Positions 22,701-33,669 of a stretch of 64,000 bases of DNA are shown in pieces. This DNA comes from Calamus simplicifolius. Lineage: Eukaryota; Streptophyta; Magnoliopsida; Arecales; Arecaceae. The translations under genes and the position numbers were made by a program. The stretch is taken from contig UESW01001670.1 in NCBI GenBank assembly GCA_900491605.1, positions 79,280-143,279 on the forward strand. Direction: 5' to 3'. The notes beneath the pieces are model-generated. The model saw only the letters and a program-made list of their open reading frames with translations, was not told the DNA's origin and did not search any database. Position 1 is the first letter of the stretch, and each line of letters starts with the position of its first letter.

Positions 22701-23473
22701 CTCCTACTTGTACTAGCTCCCCCTTCGCCATTTTTGTACCTCGATTGCCCACAAATCTTACACCATCTCAGCTCTGAGTCTTCACCCCAATATATCATAC
22801 AATTGTTCAAGCAACAATCAATCTTATTAACTGGAGCCCAAGCCCATGCAACAACTTCTTCGTTGAGTGAAAACTGTCTGCTACAACATTATCATTTGGC
22901 AAAATTTCCTTGATTAACCCAGCTACAAAATTGAACGCCTTTTCTGATAATCGATGTTCTGCCTTAATATTCAACAACTGAGCAGCCGTAGACAACTGGG
23001 AATGACCCTCACAACCAGGATACAATTCTTGATTTGCAGCACGCAACATATCATAAAATTTCTATGCACCTGGATTTGGTTCTTCCATAAATGTATTCAG
23101 ATTGAATTCATTACCCGATGCATTCATCACCATTTCTTCATATGTGTTTAAATTCACAAATGGTTCATCTACGGGAATTGACACTTGTTGGCTTGTAACA
23201 ATTGCTGAAATTTCCTCTGGTCACCATGACAGTACCAAACATCATAATCAGGAACAAACCCCTTTTACACAAATGCACCTTAACAGTTTCAACATCTCTG
23301 TAGGCTTTATTCTGACACTTGTGATAGTTGCATGGGCACCTAATCCTAGGCCCATCCATCCATTCAGGTTGGCTACATGCAAATGCGATAAAATCTTCCA
23401 ATCCATTCAGAAAATCTGGATTAAGCAAGCCATCTTTTATCCTTGCATACATCCACGAGCGAGCCCCGCTCAT
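19784..23473 (-). pseudogene. CACTA-1 TNP2-type transposase gene (frameshifted)
   Basis: Domains from the start at 23473: transposase-associated domain (MSGARSWMYARIKDGLLNPD, PCNYHKC; 23165-23473); Transposase_21 core (YWGEDSELRWCKICGQSRY, RNVRLGLCTDGFQPFGQAGQ, CPHCMYDSDAF, HIEKNFFDNIFNTVL; 21677-22810); DUF4218 (GMKSHDCHVFMQRLLPIAFR, KLKNNVRNKARVEGSICNAH; 20795-21680); DUF4216 (GKLVEVVEVEYPGWPMKRTV, FYCGYPSLRNDKRDWWAVSK; 19784-20476). An intron at about 21120-21211 has clean GT-AG borders inside the FER|YLKKLKNNV coding. Frameshifts occur near 23258, 22840 and 21240, and a stop near 23063. This is the catalytic transposase of CACTA elements, acting in the nucleus on the TIRs. It is damaged but only moderately diverged. 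Confidence 0.9.
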
Positions 23474-24489
23474 TTTTGACCGACTTATATAATTTCTGGT
23501 AAACCATTAAAGGAAACCACATTATAAAACTATATTAGCATTACTAAATATATAACTAAATTATTTCTTTTACACAACTAAGGTTAATAACAACCATTTA
23601 AATCATTTATAACTAAACCAATATTCTTTTACACAACTAAGGTCCCTACCTTGCAAGGCCGGACCACGGCTACGATCCTTGGCGTGCTAGCAAGGATCGA
23701 GGCACAGGTTCATGCCAGGCTAATGCTAGGGCTTGAGTTTGGGTCGGGCCGCAAGGCAGTCCGTTCAATCATGAGATTTCACAAGCATTCAAGTGTCCTA
23801 AATTAATTCCACCTTCACTCTATGTCTAAAAGGTAAGGCCCTATCCCATTCAAGAATATTTTTTATGATATGTTATTATGCTATTAATTATCATCGATCA
23901 GTTACGTTGAAATTTCAGCAGCATTTTCCCATATGTTCTCCTAAATGTGTGGCATATATGCCATACTAGGAGAACATGAGCAAATACAAACCGCAATCTC
24001 AACCAACGATGATTAATAGCAGACTAACATATTGTAAAAAATATTCTCAAACTGTCCACCAGGACAATTTGAGAATTTGCAAGACTAAGTATTACAAATT
24101 CTCAAACGGGTCTAAAGGTGCTGTGATTAATAATATGGAAATCCGAAGACAATCGAACTTATGCTTGTTATTCATAAATTCTTGTCAATTATACATATAT
24201 ATAGGAATAGTGTTCTATATATATAGTCACTGACTTCTTAAGATTATGATGTCGAATATAAATGTTTGTGAAGACTAAAATATAAATCATTGAAACTACT
24301 AATTTGTTGCTGAAAATTAAATAAAACTACAACAAGACTTTCATTCTAGCATTACATAATTTAATGCATCATTCAATTTGAAGCAGAATGTAAATAATCA
24401 AGACATAACAATTGTAAATAACTACAAATGCACAAATATTATTGCATAAACAGCTATAAAGAAATGAAAAGCTACGACTGCTATTTTGA
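23474..24489 (-). other. CACTA-1 region upstream of the transposase gene
   Basis: No further gene is recognised. Positions 23764-24116 are colinear (reverse complement) with 34386-34742 of CACTA-2, which shows that this is element DNA. It holds a near-palindrome ATGTTCTCCTA ... TAGGAGAACAT (about 23932-23977) kept in both elements. It may form the intron/leader of the transposase transcript. Confidence 0.5.
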
Positions 24490-24790
24490 AATTAGCTAAT
24501 CTAAAGAGTTATGGTTAATGAGTTAAATTAGTTGACCTAAATAGCTAAGCTAATTCAGCTCGACCTATCTAAAGAGTTTTGATTGATGATCTAAAGAGCT
24601 AAGGTTGATGGTCTAAAATCAGCTTACTTGAAAAGTTAAAACTGATAAGCTAAATTAATTGACCTAAATAGCTACAATTTATGAGTTAAATCAGTTGATT
24701 TAAAGAGTCATGATTGATGAGCTAAATCAGTCTATCTAAAGAGCTATGACTAATGACATAAATTAATTAATTTATTAGAGTGATCATTCT
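24490..24790. repeat. Degenerate tandem repeat, about 40 bp, inside CACTA-1
   Basis: Units close to GAGCTAAATCAGTTGACCTA then AAGAGCTATGATTGAT recur about seven times with heavy drift. The word style (gagct-aa-cagttg) resembles the 33-bp repeat at 845-1245. Confidence 0.7.
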
Positions 24791-24894
24791 CCATATATAT
24801 ATATAGTAATACTAGTGTGTGACCATTTGAATTAGTCCAATCGAAGCAAGTATCACTTAGTATCAGTATTGTGTGACATAAATTAACAGGGTCG

Positions 24895-25590
24895 GAAAAA
24901 TCCTCCTGTTAATTTTTTTTTTGGTGGCCTGGCCACCGTGGCCAGGCCACCAGCCACGGCCATGGCCATGGCCGGAGAAGAAGAAGGGGGGGTGTGGTGG
25001 GGAAAACCCCCCTGTTAATTTTTTTTTGGTGGCCTGGCCACCGTGGCCAGGCCACGGCCAGCCACAGCAATGGCCGTGGCCGAAGAAGACGGCCACGGCC
25101 GTGGCCGTGGCCGGAGAAGACTAAGGGGGGTGGGGAAAACCCTCCTATTAAATTTTTTTTGGTGGCCTGGCCACGGAAGCAGCCGTGGCCATGGCCGAAG
25201 AAGACGAAGGGGGGTGGGGAAACCCCCCCTGTTAATTTTTTTTTGGTGGCCTAGCCACCGTGGCCAGGCCACGGCTGGCCACGGCAGCAGTCATGGCCGG
25301 AGAAGACGGCCACGGCCGTGGCCGTGGCCGGAGAAGACCAAGGGGGGGTGGGGAAAACCCCCCTGTTAAAATTTTTTTGGTGGCCTAGCCACCGTGGCTA
25401 GGCCATGGCCGGCCATGGCAGGCCGTGGCTGGAGAAGACGGCCACGGCCGTGGCCGTGGCCGGAGAAGACCAAGGGGGGGTTGGGGAAAACCCCCCTGTT
25501 TATTTTTTTTTGGTGGCCTAGCCACCGTGGCCAGGCCACGGCCGGCCATGGCAGCGGCCGTGGCCAGAACCTAATTTTTTTTTTAAAATG
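24895..25590. repeat. GC-rich CCACGG/GGCCGTGG tandem repeats of CACTA-1
   Basis: Six units of 80-136 bp each start with a T run followed by GGTGGCCTGGCCACCGTGG, then GGCCACGGCC variants and a GGAGAAGAC..GGGGTGGGGAAA segment. Starts lie near 24924, 25028, 25162, 25242, 25378 and 25511. The units contain nested dyads (GGCCACGGCCGTGGCC) that can form strong hairpins. The long open frames on both strands here follow from the composition and are not genes. Confidence 0.85.
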
Positions 25591-25605
25591 AGGATGAGGG
25601 GGGCT

Positions 25606-25760
25606 TACCTCGGTCGAGAGGGGACGCCGCCAGAGTGGGGGGAGCTGCCACCGGGGAGAGGACGGGGGGAGTCGGAGGAGTGGACGACGGCGGTTAGGGT
25701 AAGAAGAGGAAGAAGAAGAGAAACGGGGGGGGGGGGGGGGCGGCCGACAAAGGTTAAATA
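25606..25760 (-). promoter_or_regulatory. Candidate leader exon of the CACTA-1 transposase transcript
   Basis: A GC-rich block next to the internal edge of the repeats, read on the minus strand, ends with CTCGACCGAG|GTAAGCCC, a good splice donor at 25611. It lies upstream of the transposase gene and after an AT-rich stretch. A 5' leader is inferred only. It contains a run of about 18 G (25725-25742). Confidence 0.35.
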
Positions 25761-25789
25761 GTAGTGAGTAGCAATGCAAATTTGCGTCG

Positions 25790-26885
25790 CTAATCACTCG
25801 CTATTTTTTAAAAAATTTATTATGGATTAGCAACGCAAGAACACGTCACTAATCCATCGCTAATTTGCCTTTTATATTATTTTATTCGATGCAACAAATT
25901 GCATCGCTAATGCGTCGCTAATTTGGCAACAATGTCCGGCAGAAAAATTATTATTATTTTCTGAAAATGTATCGCTAATGCGTCGCAATATTTTTATTTG
26001 ATAATTATATTTGAAGAAAATTATATTTTCTAAAATATTGCAATGCATATATTGCATCGCAATATTTTTTTATTTTTTTATTATATTTATTTTTCTAAGA
26101 AAATATTGCGATGCAATATATGCATCGCAATATTAAAACTAGTTTTCTCTGAAAAAATTATTTTTATTTTCTAAGAAATTGTGTCGCTAATGCATCGCAA
26201 TATTTTTTAATAATTATAACTAATAAAAATTATATTTTCTGAAAGTAATTGCAACATATATTCCGTCGCAATGTTTTTTTAAAATTTTTTAATTACATTT
26301 ATTTTTCTAAAAAACATTGCGACGCAATATATGCATCGCAATATTAAAACTTGTTTTCTCAAGGAAAATCAATTTTATTTTCTAGGAAATTGCATTACTA
26401 ATGCGTCGCAATATTTTTTTAATAATTATAATTGATAAAAATTATATTTTCTGAAAATAATTACGATGCATATTGCATCAAAATATTTTTTTAAATTTAT
26501 TTATTACATTTATTTTTCTAAGAAAACATTGCGATGCAATATATGCAACGCAATATTAAAACTTGTTTTCTCTAAAAAATTATTTTTATTTTCTAAGAAA
26601 TTACGTCGCTAATGCATCACAATATTTTTTAATAATTATAACTGATAAAAATTATATTTTCTAAAAATAATTGCGATGCATATATTGCATCACAATATTT
26701 TTAGAAATTTTTTAATTACATTTATTTTTCTAAAAAATATTGCGATGCAATATATGCGTCGCAATATTAAAACTTATTTCTCTGGGAAAATTATTTTTAT
26801 TTTTTAGGAAATTACGTCGCTAATGCATCGCAATATTTTTTTAATAATTATAACTGATAAAAATTATATTTTCTAAAAATAATTG
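25790..26885. repeat. Internal repeat block of CACTA-1, unit about 211 bp
   Basis: At least four units of about 211 bp; the CAATATTAAAACT word recurs near 26132, 26343, 26553 and 26768. Each contains pairs of inverted GCGATGCA/TGCATCGC words like those at the element ends. CACTA-2 has no counterpart here, so this is either an expansion private to CACTA-1 or the buried end of another element. Confidence 0.8.
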
Positions 26886-28800
26886 CGATCGATCCAAGCC
26901 CTGATCCCGATCGGCCACGACCGATCTCGAACCGCGGCGATCGGTCCGATCGCCGATGATCCGAGTTGCGATCGATCCAAGCCCTAATTCTGATCGGCCA
27001 CGATCGATCTCGGATCATGGCGATCAACCCGATCGCCGATGATCCGACGGTTGCGATCGATCTAAGCCCTGATCCCGATCTGTCACGATCGATCTCGGAC
27101 CGCGGCGATCGGTCCGATCGCCGATGATCCAATGGTTGCGATCGATCCAAGCCCTGATCCCGATCAGCCACGACCGATCTTGGACCGTGGCGATCGGTCC
27201 GATCACCGACAATCCGACGGTTGCGATAGATCCGAGCCTTGATCCGATCGGCCACGACCGATCAAGGACCACGGCGATCGGTCCGATCGCCAACGATCCG
27301 ACGGTTGCGATCAATCAAAGCCTGATCTCGATCGGTCAAGACCGATCTAAGACTGCGGCGATCAGTCCGATCGCCGACAATTCGACGGTTGTGATCGATC
27401 CAAGCCCTGATCCCGATCGGCCACGACCGATCTCAGACCGCTGCGATCTGTCCGATCGCCGACGATCCGACGGTTGCAATCGATTCGAGCCCTGATCCCA
27501 ATGGCCACGACCAATCTCGGACCGCAGTGATTGGTCCGATCGCCAACGATCCGATGGTTGCGATTGATCCGAGCCCTAATCCCGATCGACCACGACCGAT
27601 CTCGGACAGCGGCGATCGATCCGATCGCTGATGATCCGACGGTTGCGATCAATCCGAGCCCTGATCCCGATCGGCCACGACCGATCTCGGACTGCGGCGA
27701 TCGGTCCGATCGCCAATGATCCGACGGTTGCAATCGATCCAAGCCCTAATCTCGATCGGTCACGACTAATCTTAGACCGCGGTGATCAGTCCGATTGACG
27801 ATAATTCGACGGTTGTGATCGATCCAAGCCTTGATCCTGATCGGCCACGACCGATCTCGGACTGCGGCGATCGTTCCGATCGCCGACGATCCGATGGTTG
27901 CGATCGATTCGAGCCCTGATCTCGATCGGTCATGACCGATCTCAGACCACGGTGATTGGTCCGATCACCGATGATCCGACGGTTGCAATCGATCCAAGCC
28001 CTGATCACAATTGGCCACGACCGATCTCGGACAGTGGCGATCGGTCCGATCGCCGACGATCCAACGGTTGCGATCAATCCAAGCCCTGATCCCGATTGGC
28101 CACGACCGATCTCGGACCGCGGCGATCGATCCGATCGCCGATGATCCGACGGTTGCGATCGATCCGAGCCCTGATCCCGATCGGCCACGACTGATCTCAG
28201 ACCGCGGCGATCGGTCCGATCGCCGACGATCCGATGGTTTCGATCGATCCGAACCCTGATCCCGATCGGCCGTGACCGATCTCGGACCACAAAGATTGGT
28301 CCGATCGCCGACGATCCGATGGTTTTGATCGATCCGAGCCCTGATCCCGATCGGCCACGACCGATCTCGGACCGCGGCGATCGGTCTGATTGCCGACGAT
28401 CCGACGGTTGCGATCAATCCAAGCCCTGATCCCGATCGGCCACGACCGATCTTGGACCGCGGCGATCGGTCCGATCGCCGACGATCCAATGATTGCGATC
28501 GATCCAAGACCTGATCCCGATCGACCACAACTGATCTCGGACCGCGGCATCGGTCTGATTGCCGATGATCCGATAGTTGCAATCGATCTAAGCCCTGATT
28601 CAGATCGACCACGATCGATCTCGGATCGCGACGATCGGTTCGACCGCCGATGATCCGACGGTTGCGATCGATCCAAGCCCTGATCGATCCCGGTCGGCGA
28701 TGAACGATCTCAGACCGTCGCGATCGATCCAATTGGCGACGATCTGACGGTTGCGATCGATCAAAGCCATGATTGATCTCGGTCAATGATGACTGATCCG
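26886..28800 (-). repeat. 85-bp GATC-rich minisatellite of CACTA-1, about 22 copies
   Basis: The unit contains GATCGATCCAAGCCCTGATC, CCGATCGGCCACGACCGATC, TCGGACCGCGGCGATCGGTC and CGATCGCCGACGATCCGACG plus GTTGC: 85 bp with eight GATC words. Most copies differ at a few positions, largely C/T and G/A changes as expected from decay of methylated CpG. Because 85 is 3x28+1, reading frames pass through all three phases. Long open frames on both strands (DRSQPSDHRRSDRSP types) result from the absence of stop words and are not credible proteins. Confidence 0.95.
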
Positions 28801-29625
28801 ACGTATGTACCGAAATTAATTTTTTTAAAATAATTGCGACGCAATTAATTATGTCGCAATGTTTTATTTTTTATCTTTTAATTATATTTTTATAAATATA
28901 ATTTTTAAAAAAATATTGCGATGAATACTGGCGTCGCTATATTAAAAATTTTTTATTAATTTACTATTTTATTGTGTCACTATTGCGTCGCTATTTAACA
29001 TAATTAATTTTTTTAAAAACATTGCGATGTACTGAGTTGCATCGTAATATTTTTATTTCATAATTATATTTAATATTTTTATAAAATTTAATTTTTTTAA
29101 AAAATATTGCGACGCAATACTTGCATCGCTAAATTAAAAATTATTTTTATTAATTTACTATTTTATTGCATCGCTATTGCGTCGCTATTTAACATAATTA
29201 AATTTTTTAAAAATATTGCGATGCACTGAGTAGTATCACAATATTTCTATTTCATAATTATATTTTATTTAATATAATTGCGACGTAATTAGTGCGTCGC
29301 TAAATTAAAAATAAATTTTCTAATTTTCTGATTTATTGCATCACTATTGTGTCGCTATTTAACATAATTAATTTTTTTAAAAATATTGCAACGCTTTGAG
29401 TTGCATCACAATATTTATATTTCATAATTCTATTTATAAAAACTAAATTTAAAAATATTGCGACGTAATACTTGCGTCGTTAAATTAAAAAATTAATTTT
29501 TTTTATTTTTCTGTTTATTGAGTCGCTAATGCATGCAATATTTTGTTGTCGTGGAGGCGTCGCAATTTGGTCGCAATTTAGCGACGCAACGATGCGTCGC
29601 TAAATTTGCGTCGCTATTTCAGTAT
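28801..29625. repeat. CACTA-1 5' subterminal repeats
   Basis: About 170-190-bp units repeat GCGTCGCTATTTAACATAAT (near 28985, 29178 and 29349) with GCGATGCA/TGCATCGC words in both orientations. They are densest in the last 100 bases, where GCGACGCAACGATGCGTCGC occurs. The matching block in CACTA-2 is 30100-30899. Confidence 0.85.
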
Positions 29626-29637
29626 TTTTTTGTAGTG
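29610..29637 (-). repeat. CACTA-1 right terminal inverted repeat (element 5' end)
   Basis: Read on the minus strand: CACTACAAAAAAATACTGAA, then ATAGCGAC. It matches the left end of CACTA-2, confirming opposite orientations of the two elements. Confidence 0.92.
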
Positions 29638-30085
29638 TTGGTTATGCACCAGAGCAAAATGGAGTTGCAAAAAGAAAGAATCGTGTCATTATTGAGATGG
29701 CTAGATCTATGCTTAGAGACAAAGGCTTTTCAATTTCTTATTGGGCAGAAGCAGTGAATATAGTAGTATATCTAATGAATAGATGTCCAACAAAAGCTCT
29801 TTAGAATATGACACCATTTGAAGCCTGGCCTGGTAGAAAGCCTTTGGTGAAGTATTTAAAATCTTTGGATGTGTGTGCTATGCACATATTCCAAAGGAAA
29901 GGAAACACGAACTTGATGAAGTAAGTGAAAAATGCATCTTTGTTGGATACAGTTCTAAATCAAAAGGTTACAGACTTTTCAGTTTGAAATAAAATCAAGT
30001 GATCATAAGAAGAGATGTTATTTTTAATGAAAAAGTTGCTTGGGATTGGAAGCAAAAGAAAGTTGAAGAAAATATTATTCCTCTT
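29638..30085 (+). pseudogene. Copia-1 integrase C-part
   Basis: Continues the 16688-17322 frame: GYAPEQNGVAKRKNRVIIEM, ARSMLRDKGFSISYWAEAVN and IVVYLMNRCPTKAL, then a stop, then RYS-LN-type connection sequence up to ENIIPL. The catalytic Glu expected in NGVAERKNR is Lys here, so the DDE triad is lost. Cut at 30085 by CACTA-2 and resumed at 37667. Confidence 0.88.
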
Positions 30086-30099
30086 CACTACAAGAAAAT

Positions 30100-30899
30100 A
30101 CTGAAATAGCGACGCAAATTTAGCGACGCATCTTTGTTGCTAAATTGCGACCAAATTGCGATGCCTTAGCGACAACAAAAAAATAGCGACGCATTTAGCG
30201 ACCCCAGAAACATGAGTCGCTATTTAGCGACTCAATAGCGACGCAAAAAATGAAAAAAAAAATCGTTAATTTAACGACGCAATAATTGCGTCGCTAAATA
30301 GCAACGCAATAGCGATGCATAGCTCAAAAAATTAAAAAATATTAAATTTTAATTTAGCGTAAATAGTATCGCTATTTTAAAAAAAATTAATATTTATAAA
30401 ATAAAATTATGAAATAAAAATATTGCGATGCATTTCATTGCATCGCAATATTTTTTTAAAAAATTAATTATGTTAATTAGCGATGCAATAAACCAAAAAA
30501 TTAAAAAAAAATAATTTTTAATTTACGACACAAGTAATGCATCGCAATTTTTTTTTAAAAATAAAACATTGCGATGCAACTAGGTATGTCACAATTATTT
30601 TAAGAAAAAATAATTTTTATAAAATATAATTATGAAATAAAAATATTATGATGCAACTCAGTGCGTCATCATTTTTTTAAAAAAATTTAATTATGTTAAA
30701 TAGCGATGCATTAGTGATGCAATAAACCAAAAAATAAAAAAATTAATTTTTAATTTAGCGACGCAAATAATGCGCCACAATTTTTTTAAAAAAATTTAAA
30801 GTTTATAAAATATAATTAAAAGATAAAAAAATTAAAAATAAAAATTGCGACGCAATGAAATGCATCGCAATTATTTTAAAAAAATAATTTTGTTATATG
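30100..30899. repeat. CACTA-2 5' subterminal repeats
   Basis: Dense AGCGACGCA/TGCGTCGC words in the first 220 bases, then about 170-bp AT-rich units with paired GCGATGCA/TGCATCGC words. Same family and order as 28801-29625 of CACTA-1 in reverse. Confidence 0.85.
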
Positions 30900-33075
30900 C
30901 ATCGGATCAATCATCGCCGATTGGGATCATGGCTTGGATCGATCGCAACAGTCGGATCGTTGCCGATCGGGATCATGGCTTGGATCGATCGCAATCGTCG
31001 GATCATCGCGATCGGATTGATCGCAACGGTCCAGATCGATTGTCGCCGATCAGGATCATAGCTTGGATCGATCGCAACCGTCGATCGTCGCCGATTGGAT
31101 TGATCGCAACGGTCCGAGATCGATTGTCGCCGATCAGGATCATGGCTTGGATCGATCACAACCGTCGAATCGTCGCCGATCGGATTGATCACAACAATCC
31201 GAGATCGATCGTCGCCGATCAGGATCATGGCTTGGATCGATCTCAATCGGATCGTCGCCGATCGGATTGATCAAACGAGATCAATCGATCGCGTCGATCA
31301 TCGAGATTGATCGCAATGGTCCAAGATCGATCGTCGCCGATCGGGATCATGGCTTGGATCGATCGCAACCGTTGAATCGTCGCCGATCGGATTGATCGCA
31401 ATAGTTCGAGATCGATCGTCGCCGATCGGGATCATGGCTTGGATCGATCGCAACCATCGGATCGTCGCCGATCAGATTGATCGCAACGGTCCGAGATCGA
31501 TCGTTGCCGATCAAGGTCATGGCTTGGATCGATCGCAACCGTCGGATCGTCACCGATCGGATTGATCGCAATGGTCCGAGATCGATCATCGCCGATCGGG
31601 ATCATGGCTAGGATTGATCAGAACCATCAGATCATCGCCGATCAGATTGATCGCAATAGTCCAAGATCTATCATCGCCGATCGGAATCATGGCTAAAATT
31701 GATCGCAACCATCGGATCGTAGCCGATCGGATTGATCGCAATGGTCCGAGATCGATCATCACCGATCGGGATCATGGCTTGGATCGATCGAAACTATTGG
31801 ATTGTCACCGATCGAATTGATCGCAACGGTCCGAGATCAATCGTCGCTGATCGGGATCATGGCTTGGATCAATCGCAATCGTCGGATCGTCGCTGATTGG
31901 ATTGATCGCAATGGTCCGTGATTGATCATCGCCGATCGGATCATGGCTTGGATCGATTGCAACGTCAGATCGTCACCGATCAGATTGATTGCAACGGTCC
32001 GAGATCGATCATCGCCGATCGGGATCAGAGCTTGGATCGATCACAACCGTCAGATCATCGCCGATCAAATTGATCGCAACAGTCCGAGATCAATCGTCGC
32101 CGATCGAGATCATGGCTTGGATCGATCGCAACCGTTGGATCGTCACCGATCGGATTGATCGCAATGGTCCGAGATCGATCGTCGCCAATCGAGATCATGG
32201 CTTGGATCGATCGCAACCATCGGATCGTCGCCGATCGGGATCATGGCTTGGATCAATCGCAACCATCGGATCGTCACCGATCGAATTGATCGCAATGGTC
32301 TGAGATCGATCGTCACCGATTGGGCTCATGGCTTGGATCAATCACAATCGTCAAATCGTCGCCGATTAGATTGATCGCAACGGTCCGAGATTGATTGTCG
32401 CCGATCGGGATCATGGCTTGGATCAATCGCAACCATCGGATCATCGTGGATCGGATTGATAGCAATGGTCCGAGATCGATCGTCACTGATCGGGATCATG
32501 GCTTGGATCGATTGCAACCGTCAGATCATCGCCGATCGAATTGATCGCAATGGTCCAAGATCGATCGTCGCCGATCGGGATCATGGCTTGGATCGATCGC
32601 AATCGTCGGATCATCACGATCAGATTGATGGTAACGGTCTGAGATCGATCATCGCCGATCGGGTTCATGGCTTGATCGATCGTAATCATCGGGTCATCAC
32701 TGATCGGATTGATCGCAACGGTCCGAGATCGATCATCGCTGATCGGGATCATGGCTTGGATCGATCGCAAAAGTCGGATCGTCATCGATCAAATTGATCG
32801 CAACGGTCTGAGATCGATCATCGCCGATCGGGATCATGGCTTGGATTGATCGCAACTGTCGGATCGTCGCCAATTGGATTGATCGCAACGGTTTGAGATC
32901 GATCATCGTTGATCGGGATCATGGCTTGGATCGATTGCAATCGTCGGATTGTCGCCGATCGAATTGATCGCAACGGTCCGAGATCGATCGTCGCCGATCG
33001 GGATCATGGCTTGGATCGATCGCAACCGTCGGATCGTCGCCGATCGGATTGATCGCAATGGTCCAAGATCGTAAT
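30900..33075 (+). repeat. 85-bp GATC-rich minisatellite of CACTA-2, about 25 copies
   Basis: The unit contains GATCGCAACGGTCCGAGATC, GATCGTCGCCGATCGGGATC, ATGGCTTGGATCGATCGCAA and CCGTCGGATCGTCGCCGATC plus GGATT: 85 bp. It is a diverged reverse complement of the CACTA-1 unit with the same period. A few units are shortened (for example near 30990 and 31265). Confidence 0.95.
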
Positions 33076-33135
33076 AAATCAAAAAATTAAAAAAATTAAT
33101 TTTTAATTTAGCGATGCCATAATTTTTTTTTAAAA

Positions 33136-33665
33136 AACTATCAGGGTGGGGTTTCTCCCCACCCTTGAGGCCACAGCCACGGCGTCGGATGTGGCCGTTG
33201 TCTCCGGCCAAAGCCGCGGCCGTGGCCGGCGGTGGCCTAGCCACATTGGCCAGGCCACCATTTTTTTTTAAAAAAAAGGGGCCAGGGTGGGGATTTTCCC
33301 CCACCCCTGCCATCTTCGGCCAAGGCCATGGCCGTGACCGTGGTATCAGGCCACGGTCGCGGCCGTGGCCGGCGGTGGCCTGGCCACGGTGGTCAGGCCA
33401 CCGTTTTTATAAAAAAAACTATTGGGATAGGGTTTTTCTCCCACCCATGAGGCCACGGCCACAGCCACGGCCGTGGCTGGAGACGATAGCCACAGCCGCC
33501 ACCATGGCCGGTGGTGGCTTGGCCATGGCTGCGGCCGTGGCCAGAGACGCGTGGCCAGGCCACCATTTTTTTTTAAAAAAAAATGGGCTGGGGTGGGTTT
33601 TTCCCCCACCCCTGCCTTTTCTAGCCATGGCCACGGCCGTGACCGTGGTCTCAGAGGGTGGGGTT
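33136..33665. repeat. GC-rich CCACGG repeats of CACTA-2
   Basis: Three to four units of about 140 bp with GGTGGCCTAGCCACATTGGC/GGCCAGGCCACC, a run of T and A, then GGGGTGGGGNTTTTCCCCCA and GCCACGGCCGTGG dyads. They are homologous to 24895-25590 and occupy the same relative place. Confidence 0.85.
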
Positions 33666-33669
33666 TTTT

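Larger units (their letters stand above)
17323..29637 (-). mobile_element. CACTA-1: En/Spm-type DNA transposon, 12.3 kb, minus orientation
   Basis: The ends are CACTACAAGAGAACA (17323) and TTTTTTTGTAGTG (to 29637), with target duplication TTG on both sides (17320-17322 and 29638-29640). Inside, from the element's 5' end (right) to its 3' end (left), are a subterminal repeat block, an 85-bp minisatellite, a 211-bp repeat block, a GC-rich leader region, CCACGG repeats, the TNP2-type transposase gene, the TNPA-like gene and a 3' subterminal block. CACTA superfamily: the 13-bp CACTA ends, 3-bp TSD, TNP2 (Transposase_21) and Transposase_24 genes all agree. Both genes are frameshifted, so the copy is likely non-autonomous now. 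Confidence 0.95.

Noticed and set aside
24863..25797. Open frames in the CCACGG repeats as genes
   Set aside because: Both strands are open over the same GC-rich repeats, and the peptides just mirror the repeat unit.
27965..28786. Long Arg/Asp/Ser-rich open frames as protein genes
   Set aside because: They lie wholly in the minisatellite on both strands and in several frames, have no start or stop context, and follow from the stop-free repeat unit.
26886..33075. Regularly spaced 85-bp repeats as a CRISPR array
   Set aside because: Units are contiguous and diverged throughout, without conserved repeat plus unique spacer alternation, in a plant transposon context.
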